Assembly: GCA_029721515.1 (NCBI GenBank)
Contig: CM056552.1
Span: forward strand, 29,278,392 to 29,342,391
Source: Synanceia verrucosa
Taxonomy: Eukaryota > Chordata > Actinopteri > Perciformes > Synanceiidae
Reading direction: 5' to 3'
Length of the DNA stretch: 64,000 nt
Positions 13,267-25,200 of this stretch are shown here, piece after piece. Position numbers and translations under genes: made by a program. The notes beneath the pieces were generated by a model. That model did no database searches and was not told where the DNA came from. It saw only the letters and a list, made by a program, of their open reading frames with translations. Numbering within the stretch: position 1 is the first letter of the stretch; each line of letters starts with the position of its first letter.

Positions 13267-16200
13267 CTCTGACAGACAGGTGTCCAGTGCTGTTGGCTTT
13301 GCCGAGGTAGTTTTCAGCAAAGCAGGTGTACTTCCCTTCGTCTGCTCTGCTGATGTTGTGGATCCACAAGATACCATCTGGAGTCACTGTGACCCTGAGA
13401 AGATAAGAGCGTCCAGAGGGTGAAGAGGGTGAAGAGCAGCTCAGCTGGCAGACTGCAGGAGCACAGTACTGTCAACCACGTCTATCCAAACCAATGGAAA
13501 CACCTGTCATGTGATCCAGCCATAGACTGAATATAAAGAGTGGACGGAGCCATCATGACATCACTCATTGGTTTGGGAACAACGGCAATGAAGCCCACAC
13601 TGAAGTAATGAAACTTCTCTCCACCAGCCAGCAGGGGGTGATACTGGCGGTTTCAAAAAGAAGTCTGTTTAAAACCGCCAGTATCGCCCCCTTCTGGCTG
13701 GTGGAGAGAAGTTTCATTACTTCAGTGTGGGCTTCATTGAACAGACCCCAGGCATCACGGCAGTTTCTGTTGGCTGCAAGTGTTCCTGTTACTGTGCTCA
13801 CCTGCTGCCTGCCAGCTCTCACTGTCTGTGATGTGACAGTGATGAAGTGCCAGGATTCAAGGTAAACACACATCTCACAATGCTTTAACCTGTATTCACC
13901 CACTCTGTGAGGTGAAAGTCACTCACTCACATATTCACACATTCAAGCCCACTGCTCTGACCTCCACACTGCTCCTGGACCAGTTTCACTGCAATAACCA
14001 TCATTTCATCCTCCAGACTAATTGATTACATCTGAGGATGTGGTGAAGTCACTAGTCATTGCTTTCCTTGTGATCAGGAAAAATCCAGTTCAACTGTTAT
14101 TCACAAATAAATTAAGTCAAACAATGAAGACATTGCTTAAAGTGGGCTAGCAGAGGAAAGTGGCTAACATATAACACTAAGTATATGCATGGCATGGAGT
14201 ATGTTACCAGTAACCTCCAGCTCGAAAAGTGAAGCCAGTGTAGAAATTCCTGCATTCTCTCTGTCAGCCAGCAGGGGGCGACTCTTCTTGTTGTATAGAA
14301 GTCTATGAGAAAGTGATCCTGCTTCTCCATCCATCCATCCATTCTCTTCCACTTATTCGGGGGTTGGGTCGCGGGGGCAGCAGCCAAAGCAGGGAAGCCC
14401 AGACTTTCCTCTCCCCAGCCACTTCGTCCAGCTCTTCCAGAGGGATCCCGAGGCGTTCCCAGGCCAACCGGGAGACACAGTCTCTCTAGCGTGTCCTGGG
14501 TCGTCCTCGGGGTCTCCTGCCAGTGGGACGTGCCCGGTACACCTCTCCAGGGAGGCATCCGGGTGGCATCCTGACCAGATGCTCGAGACACCTCATCTGG
14601 TTCCTCTCGATGTGGAGGAGCAGTGGCTCTACTCTTAGCCCCTCCCAGATGACCGAACTTCTCACCCTATCTCTAAGGGAGAGCCCAGACACCCTGCGGA
14701 GGAAGCTGGTCGTAGGTGCAGCCTGTATTGAAGAGGTTATAGGGAATGACATTTTGATCATATTACACAGTCATAGTCTCCAGTGTCTGCATTATAAAGG
14801 TGCTCACAGACTCCAGCAGACTGTGAGAGGAGCAGAATCTGAATGTCTGTTCAGCTCAAAGCTTCCATAGTGGACCACTCTGCCGCTAGTAGTTTCCTGT
14901 GAAATTTCTTTGAATCGGAAGATCGATGTGGCGGCACGGTGATGTAGTGGTTAGCACTGTCGCCTCTGTCGTGACTGCGTGGGTTCTCTCCGGGTACTCC
15001 GGCTTCCTCCCACCTCATCTGGCTCCTCGGGGGTTAAATGGTTAATTTAAATTGATCGTAGGTGTGAATGTGAGTGTGAATGGTTGTCTGTCTCTATGTG
15101 TCCTGTGATGAACTGGAGACTTGTCCAGGGTGTACCCTGCCTTTCACCCTAAGACAGCTGGGATAGGCTCCAGCCCCCCTGACCCTATGAGAGGATAAAA
15201 GGTAGAAAATGGATGGATGGAAGATCGTTGTCACATTTACAATGGGTCGATATGAAAAATAGGTAATGAGCATTGTTTTGTATGACACCAGCATGGAGCA
15301 GAGTCTGCGCAATCGCAAAATTTGAGCTTTGCGCACTCTGTGTCCGTTCTGCCAAGTATATTTGGGCCTTTAGCCCGATGCTAACAGTAGTTTATCTGTT
15401 ACGCTTGTATTGAAGAGGTTATAGGACATTATGACATTTTGACCATATTGCACAGCCACAGTCTCTAGTTTCTGCATTACAAAGGTGATATACTGGCTTT
15501 GAATGGGACAATTTACAGCTGTGGTGATGTAGCATGATGGCTGTCCTCTCCCTGCTGAATCCTACTGTCAGATGTTCAAGTTTAAGGGGCGTGGCTTTGA
15601 ATGGAGCACTGATGGGAGGGGGAGGAGCTTAGAGGAGGCTGAGAGGAGGTGCCACTTTCAAATCTTGCTAGCTCTCTCACATGACAGACTATAGCTTTAA
15701 TCACTGGTACTTTCACCTTCACACTTCATGTGTGGGTAATAATGATGACTCATGCCTCCAGGTTCCCTTCTGAGCTGGATCTTCATCTCAATTAAAACAC
15801 AAGATTTAAGTGGTGCACACTGTATGGACTGCTGGAGGACACTGCTCTCTATAGGAGAACCATCTGCTGGATTCTGGTAGTGACACATTAATGGTGTAAT
15901 CTACAGAAAAATACTGTGTGGAAATAATGTGTACGGGGGAAGTTTAACATCACTGTACATAAGGAGTTTGAATGAGTAAGTTAATAAATGTTTTTTAGGT
16001 TTAAAGAAATCTAATAATTGTGTTAATTTACACATACTACTCATTTTGATCTTGTTTTTCTGTTTTAAAAATCATGCCCTATCATTTTATATTGTTTGCA
16101 TTGTTTGGCAACATGACGCTGAGCATGAAGAGATGTGAGATTAGAGTTTGAAAATCCTCATAGTTTTGAGGATATTCTGCACAGGAGACTGTTGATAACT

Positions 16201-19200
16201 TACCATCCATCATGTCCTGCACCATGTGCATATCCAGACATCGTGTTAATGTCAGTCTGTATTTGATGCTAAACCTCATAATATGATGCATATTCTACAG
16301 CATATTGAGTTTATGAATCTGTTTTGTGACAACAGGCACCTGAACTCAAGTCTTCTCAGACAGGAAGTGAAATGGCTGATGTGTTTTAATATGAGTCAGA
16401 GGCTCTGCACTGTGTCTGGACGTCAGGGTGACTCACTATTACCTGCTGCTGTTAGTGAGCAGCTCCGTACCACGGCTCCAGAACAGGCTGGGCTTCGGAG
16501 CAGCTCGAGGACGACACTCGATCATCACCTGGCCGCCCCTGGCTGCTGGGATCAGCCTCCTTACTGGGTTCAGCCTGAAGTCTGGAGCCTGGACTGGAAG
16601 GACAGGAGGGGAAGGTGGAGAGATTGAGGACCAGTTAGTGGACCAGTACCACCACCCAGTGCCACATGTTTACCACTGCTGCCATAAATTAACGGTATTA
16701 CTCATTACCAGAATATTTTATTGTACGTCTTGTTGTTATCCAGGTATCCAGGTGTTTTTGTGGTTGTTTGTTATTCTGGATTCATTTCTGACTTCTCAGT
16801 GAATTACAGTGTTCTGGATCAAATTTGGGTCTAAAAAGGTGAATTCAGTTTAAATTCCTCACTCCTGTTCAAAATGGTGAAGAGTAGTGAACTCAGTGAG
16901 GAAGGAAGAGTCCAGTTAAAGTGAAGGAGATGATGCTGGAGGATCTCTGATGCTCTGATATATTTATTAAGATCTGTTTATTTGTATATACAAGGGAGAT
17001 GCAGATCTTAATGTTTAACAGTTTTGACAGATGTAATGAAAAGTGAAAAAAGTAAACAGTATGTTGGATTTCTTGGACCTCTACCTTGGACTCTGAGCTC
17101 AGCAGTGGAGTAGATGGTCCCATGTTTGTTCTCAGCCACACACTGATACATCCCAGAGTCCTCCAGGGCCAGGTTACTAATCTTTAGACGAGCCCCGTTA
17201 ACCTCTACTCGGTCCTGGGGGAGAGAAAAAGAAGTGAGTGAAGGGAAGCCAATTCACAATCACCTCCACCTGTGGTTTTACATGATTGAAACACAACTGT
17301 TAGTTTTTCCCTTACCAAACACTTCTCATATTATTTACCACATCTTCCTTTTTGCTCTTTGGTTTATTCTTCCTCAGAAAAAGTATCTGTGCTAAGACTC
17401 TACACAGGGAAATAAATCTACATCGAATATATTTCAGTGTCAGCAATAACAGTCCAGAGTTACCAGAAAGTAAATAGTAATTACTATTTAAAATTGTGCG
17501 TAGTCACTCTTTCACTGCCAAACATAGCTGATGATTTCCTTCTGACACTTGAATAAGAAATGGTAGAACAGACAGATTATTCCTTCTCTTTTGACTGAAC
17601 ATGTTGCATCCGCACCATCTGGTAGCAACCAGAGAAAACTATCCATCCTATTCCTCCTTTGATGGGATGAGTGGAGAACTTCCGCTCTAATGTAATAAGA
17701 AATGGCACAAAGTGTGACCTTTTCTGGGTTTCTTGTGTTCTCCAATTCAAAGGAAATATACTGTCTCTGTGTGGAAGTATTCCTGTTGTGTTGAGATGTT
17801 CCAACAACAACACTGACCAGTGCTGCACATTTTCAAGTGTAGTGATGAATCTCATGGCTTGGTGTGGAGGTGTAGAGTAGAGCATGCAGTGTGTGTCACC
17901 TGTGTGCTGAGGGGGAGTCCATTGCGGAGCCAACGTATGGAGGGTCTGGGTTTACCAGCAGCTATACATTTCCAGACCAGCTCTGAACTGATCTCCACCT
18001 CTGAGTCACTCATCACCTGTAGCCACTCAGGCTGAGCTGGAGAGACAGACACAGACAGGAAGTTAGTGAGTGCATGTTCTCCCTGTGGCAGTGTGGGTTC
18101 TCTCTTGGTTCTCTGGTTGGTCTAAATATTGTAGATTAGTAATATGACGAATGAACAGAAATCCTGATGGCTTGTTTCTAAAGCTTAGTATCTGAATACA
18201 AGCTGGTTGTTTCTATTCGTGGATTGACAGTATTTATAGAGCACCTGTGACGGATATGGCAGTGTGCTTCCCTGTCTGTTGGTCTGTCTGCTCTCTTTGC
18301 AGGTGCTTGGCTTTGCACAGCTGCTTTGCAAGGCCCTCTGTTGGCTGGACTGATCTCCTGCTCATCTGTCCTCCTGGTTGCTGTGGAGCTCTGCCTCAGC
18401 TGTTGGGAGGCTCCGCCTCAACTTGTGGTTGCTGACTGGCTATAAAGCCAGACTTCCTCAGTTCATTCGCTCTCTCTCTCTCACCTGGACAGCCACCATC
18501 CTCTGGTTCTTGTTTGGTTTGGTTACTTTGTTTTACCACACACGGCTTTCAGTGCATCCATCATTTTCATTTCACACTGATTACTGACTCCACACCTCAT
18601 ACTCCTTATTTGTTGTTGTAATCATTTGGTTATCATTATTTGAAGTAAAAGAACTGTTAAACCTTGAGCTTTATGTGTGGTCCTCCCTTCTTTGTTGTAA
18701 CACACCTTCATGTGTTTCATTATGAAAACGCCAATATGAAGTTGCCAGCTGTAAAATCTGGGTAGATAGAGTACACTAAGTAATAGTTAATATAAAACTT
18801 AATGAGTGCATGAAGGTCATGATCCTATATCATATGATGACTCATGGCATCAGGCCACACAGACAGGATACCATCACTGATGCAATACAAACAGATGTTC
18901 ACACAGTATCTTCTGCTTACCCTGCACATTGATGCGTCCCTGGTATGTGTCACTGCCCTCTGAGTTGTAGGCCTCACATTCATAAAGACCCTCGTCATCG
19001 AAGGAGAGGTCTGGCAGGATGAGGGTGGGACCCTCAGCACTGGAGCCTGCCTTGGACGGCATCAAACCGTCCACCTTCTTCCACCGCAGTTTAGGGACTG
19101 GGCTATGAAAAAAAACAGAGAGACAAGTTGGAGGTGAAGTGAAAGGGAAGGGTGAAGAATGGTCTGGCTCATAGACAAACATGTGGAAACCAAGAGAGGA

Positions 19201-22200
19201 TTACCAAACAGAAAAGGTAAGGTAGTTTACCACACATTAACAATCATATAGATATAATAAGAAATAAGCAGCTCCAGACATTGTTAAAGACTCTAACTTG
19301 TGTAGATCCATGTAAGAAGAAATGTGACATTTTGCTTCCACTGATAACTGTTATTTTCTTTCATGAAAGGAAAAAAATCCATTAAAATGAAATCCAGTCT
19401 GTTGTATTTATCATAAAGTCTTTTTGTATTGCTATTTTTAACTTAATGGCTTCATCTGAAATGTTTATTTTTTAGGGCTGGCTGGACATTATCACAGTTA
19501 TCCCCACACAGACGTCCTCTGTGACCTACATGTGGTTTGATGGCACCCAGTCACTGTGAAAGTGAAAGCTGGACAGGACGCCACACCTCCACCCAACATG
19601 CAGACACACTGTGATCATTTTTAAATTACAAACTTACTTTCCATAGGCGAAGCACTCTAACTGAGCAGTGTGTCCTGCTAGGGCGTAGGTCTCTGCTGGG
19701 AATCGCACTTTGATGCTGGGAGATATCTTCCTGGGATTGCCTGAAATATATGTATGTAAAATATATGTTAAAACACAGTATATACATGAATAATATACAA
19801 TACACTTGTAAATTGAGGGAGGCCTGAAGGGAAGGACTTTTGGAGCTAGTGCTGCACTCTATTTTAATTGAGAAGAGATTAAGAGATTATAGAAGAGACA
19901 AATACCATAGAGTGACATATACAGTCGTGGTCAAAAGTTTACATACACTTGTAAAGAACATAATGTCATGGCTCTCTTGAGTTTCCAGTCATTTCTACAA
20001 CTCTGTCACCAGCTGTAGTCACTCATGATCACTCACAAGAAGTTAAGAGGCCATGCTATGAAGTTTCATTGTTTCATTTCATTGACACAACTTTCTAAGT
20101 CACCAAAACTGCTAATTCATGTTGCTGTGTGTATATTTTTGACCCAGCAGATTTGGTCACATTTTCAGTTGACTCATAATAAATTCATAAAAGAACCAAA
20201 CTTCATGAATGTTTTTTGTGACAAAGAAGTATCTGTTCCAATCACTCTATCAGAGAAAAATCAGAGTTGTAAAAATAACTGGAAACTCAAGACAGCCATG
20301 ACATTATGTTCTTTACAAGTGTATGTAAACTTTTGACCACAACTGTAGGTGACAATATGGAACCTTTAACCCTTAAACACAAAACGTGTCACCGGTGACA
20401 CGTCGCACATGCGCACTTTGGATTACCATAATGTAAGAGTTTGTGCTATCAGAAAAAATCCAATGGTTTCTAAAAGCTGAGACGTTGACTTTTACAGCCA
20501 ATATGGTGTCACTATGGTAATTTCACTACTGCCTCTCCTGGAAGCTGACGAATCTTTGATCCCTTTGGTAAAAAAAACACCCGTATATAATTTTCATTTT
20601 ATGACCAATTTTTGCACATATAGAGACAAAGACTCTAAATGTATTGTAAATAGTTTTCATACTTTTCAAATTTCAACTAGAAAATGCAAATTGTTATTCA
20701 TGTTCAATTGTATTGTTTTTTTTCCCAAATTAAAATCAAATTCTGTTTTGTGTTTTAAACTATTAATACACTCTTATAACATGCAGGAAATGTAAATAAT
20801 TGTCAGATATTCTGATTTCCAAGTCTTGTGGATAAGCAAAAAAGCTCCAGACAGAAATGAGAGCAGTTTATCACTCATCAAGCACCAAATAATTTCATAT
20901 ATGCCTGTCCTCTGTCTGTTAATATTCATTCTGGTTTCTGCGGACCTCCATGATGAGGTTTAACAGAGCCCTCATACCCTCCGGCAGCACAGTGAGCTGG
21001 TTGGCCTTGCTGAAGGTGCTCTTGGTGCTGATGTCCATGTTGATGGTGGTGAAGCAGAAGTAGTTCCCCGTGTCGTTTGGCTCTGCTTTAGCCACGTACA
21101 GGTTCCCTGTTACCTGCGACACAAACCAGCGGTTGTCGTCCTTCTTGATGAAGTTCGGGAACTCGTTGATTAACCAGCGGTAGGACAGAGCTGGAGAGGA
21201 AACAGTGATACAAATCAGTCATACATAATACAGCTTTCTGCCATCCTGTCAGTGCTCTGATTTCAATGTGTCAGCAGAGTCATTTTGTTTCATATTCATC
21301 CTGATAAAATATGTCTATAATCCTAGTTTGACTGGTGAACCAGCCATCAGCTGCAGGACAGGTTTCCTGACATGAATATCATTTCCCAGCATGCAATTTA
21401 GCAAGGTACTGAATAGATAATCGCAATGTCTAGGTGGTTTGACATTCTAGAAAACTTGTGGGACATTTTCCAGGGTTTCAGGAAGCAGAGTGGATACCTG
21501 GGTAATGTATCGGGGGTTGGCAGGCCAGGAAAGTTCCCAAGCCTTCATATGCTGTCTGAGGACTCCTGTTGTCTGGAGGGAAGTCATGAAGGTCTGGAGG
21601 AACATGCAGAAGAGTAAAGAAGGAAGCACACAGTTAGTCATTGAAGTATTTTAGTGTAGAGTAAATCCTCTGAACAGTGATCACTCAGGCAGCTAAAACA
21701 GGTGTGTTCTTCTCACTCACAGCCGAATTTGAGGTTAGCTGCTCGGCTGATGATGGTGCCACAGCGGTTGATGGCCAGACACTGATATGAGCCTGTGTCT
21801 CGAATAGACTCAGGGCTGCTGATCACCAGGTTGCCGGCCACCAGCGTGTAGCGCAGATCCATACCCAGCGGGACCTCTGTGCCATTCAAGAGCCACCTGC
21901 AAGACAAAGTGATGAGGGTCTGAAACATTAGCCTGGTTGGTAACCAGGCTGATGTTGTGGCAAAGCAAGCTTTATTTGCCTCTGGTCTCTTCTGAGTGTG
22001 TGTGTGGGAGGTGTCAGTATATAGTGCTTAAGCTACTGCAGTCATTTATGAAGAACCACAGAAGTTCAGAGTGCAGCAGCCTGAACAGATAAAGGTCCGC
22101 TACCAGCTACAAGCTGTGCTATCCAAGGATGAGCTGCTTATCAGAGCAGCTTGAGAATGACAGGGAAGAGGGGCAGAGAGGGACAAACTGCAAAATAACA

Positions 22201-25200
22201 CAAGCAAAAATATTAAAGAGATGAATCAAAATATTGGGCACAATGTGCACTGACTGCATTCATGTCTTAGATTTAGCTAACCTCCTAAACCAGTGGTTCT
22301 CAACCTGTGGTGTGTGTACCACCAGAGGTATCTGCGCCCCCTGCTGGTGGCTCTTGATCGGCTCTCTGGAATCTCAGTGTTTTAAAAAATGAAATAAAAC
22401 TAAAAAAAAAAAAAAAAAATGTTGTACAGTAATACTACCAAAATACAACTACAAATGAAAATAAGCTGGAGATAACTGAAATGGGGGTTTAAAATATTTA
22501 AAAAAAAAAGTTTTTATTTTGAAGGTTTCTGGCATTTTCTCAATTTATGTATGTCTATGTCCAAGTGTTTGCATCTTCATTGCATCAGATGTTGATGAGA
22601 GATTAAGTTAGTGGTAAGCCCACAAAAATGTGTGGACATATTAAAAAAAAAGGTTGATACAGAGTATAGAGTTTAACAAAACATCTTTGAAATATTTCAT
22701 TTGTGAAGTCAAAGGTTGTGCATTAAAGGACAGTTTAATGTGTTTCAGGATTATAATTTGAATCATTACCAGACTAAAGACACAGAGAAATATGAGAACA
22801 GGACTGATGCCAAGTGGAAGTTTTTTGAAATACTGCAAAAACGTGCCTGTTGATTAAGTAGTGATATAATGTTGGCCTACGTTACCACACATTTTACTAC
22901 TTCTCATAAAGAAATTAAATTCAAATTGAGCAGAACTGAGTTCAGTTTTTTGGTCCAGCCCTCCACAGGTGTCAGTCCCACGTGGCCCCTTTCATGAAAA
23001 AAATTAACGTCCCTCTCCTGTAGCAGCACATGACGGAGAGAGTATGAATGAAGAACATTTTCTGAAATACAGTTGTTCTCAATGCCTCTTATATTGCATG
23101 AGAACTGTGTGGAAGAGTTTGCTAGTTCTAGTGCTGCCTCTCTGTACACTGTGGCTGTGGCTGACAAAAGTTAACAAGAAATAATGTTATCCTGTGTGAA
23201 CTGTGCAGAGCTGAACAGACTGTGTTTTACTCGCGGTCATGTGGTGGTACTTGGATACTTGGACAGCCAGCTACTTTCTCAGGTGGTACTTGGTGTAAAA
23301 AAAGTTGAGAACCACTGATCTAAACAACACCCAAACTAAATAATCATCAACATGTGTGCTATATATGTATTTATATTTTCAAATGTATGACAGGACAAAT
23401 ATAGTGGTGAACATTCAGACGTATCACCTGTGTATCTGTTCACGTTACAGATATTAATAGAGAAGTCACAAAAATGTTCCTTTATAGGGCCAGGTTCAGT
23501 GAAATATGCAGTGTGTGTGTGTGTGCATGTGTGTTCGTTCCCACCTGTAGGATGCAGCTGGACTAGCTCTGGCCTGACAGCTGAGGGTCACCTTGCCTTC
23601 ACTGAGGCCCTCTGGGTAGATTAAACTGCTGGGCTGTTCCTCAAACACTGGTCCGCTGTCATGACCTGACACACACACTTCTCCACCTGGAAGCAACATT
23701 TTGAACAACACACTGATGAGACACCAGAGCAGACATGAGCTGACAGTGAGGAGGATTTACTGACAGGCTGACTTCTGGCTTTGAAAAGATTAAGGCTGAA
23801 CATGACCACACAAATAACCAGTAAATATACAACACACTGCACACTAAAAGAGGCCATTCAGGAAATCCCTGCTCTCAAAACTGTAATGTTTCTGACTTTA
23901 GAGTAAAAAAAAACATAGAAGATGATGGGCAGGAAGTATACTTTATGATGAAATTTGACAAAGAGAAAAACATAAAAAAGTTGGTCCAGTTCCATCTTCC
24001 TACTACTTTGTCTTCTGTTTGGAACCATGGAAATTGTGGGTGTTATGTTCCGATCAAATGAAGACCTTCTAAAAAGGTACAGTACTTATACATACTCTAT
24101 ATTTCTGCAAACATGAATACAGGTTCTATCAGAATCTCAGAAACACCTTTAAAATATTTAGTTTGCCAGAGACTTGGACTAACAAAACTCTGTGAAGGTT
24201 CTAAATCAGACATGGGCAAACTATGGCCCGTGGACCATATACTTTTCAATCTGGCCCGACAAACTTGCCCAAATTATATTATCAAATTCAATAACATTAT
24301 AATTTATATTTAAGACTATATAGAGACAGATGATGTGTCTCCACCCTCTTTCCTCTCATTGTACAGACGTAAAGCCATAATATCATAGGGGAGCTGCCAT
24401 CTTGACAGTCTGATGTCATTAGCAGCCAGTGATACGGTGGTGGAGCCAACCTCCTGCCACAACAACATGGAGGTGCAGCCAGATGCCAGGGGATGATTTT
24501 TAGGGAGCAGCCATGTCGTCCAAGTGTACACACTGACCATGACTGACTTCGGTTCAACTGTTCAAATAGTCTTGGATGAACTGCAGCCCAATGTGAAATA
24601 TTGATTTCTAATGCTGCTACAGACCCTTCACTCTGTAAAGCTTTATGAGGCCAGCAGGGAGTAAACCGGTATTATGTGGTCTGGCTTGAAATGCAGCTCT
24701 AATGGAAGACATGCATCTTTAAGAGTCTAGCCAGTCTGCAGAGTCTCTGTGAAACCAGATGCAGAGAGCACTGAGACTACAGCTTCATCATTACACTGCT
24801 GCACATGGCAGGAGGTGTATAATGCATGACACAACATATAAATTTTGCTTGTTTTCAAGTGTATGACCCAAAGCTGGAGAAGCAGAGATAATTAAATAAA
24901 TGACATATCTACATCACTGAATATCTGGACATCAGTGTTACTGCTTCGAGGTATCACTACAGTGCTATAGCAGCTGGTCTCATTTTCAGTGTGCCTTAGT
25001 ACAAGAAGAACAACACAGGTCAAATTTCATTTGAATGTTTGAAAAGAGAGAAAGGAGACCTCCTGGAAAGCCTCAAAGCCAAGTCACATTCAGCAGGTGA
25101 CACATCACATTCCAGTGGCATCCCGGAGTCTGTGAGAAATACAGCTGGGACTGTCCAAGGCCCAGTAACAAGGGCTTTGACACGTGGCTTGTATTTCTGT

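Noticed and set aside
21447..21641. 64-codon open frame over exon 4
   Set aside because: The longest frame does not match contactin-2. The correct coding frame is shifted and restricted to 21498..21593.
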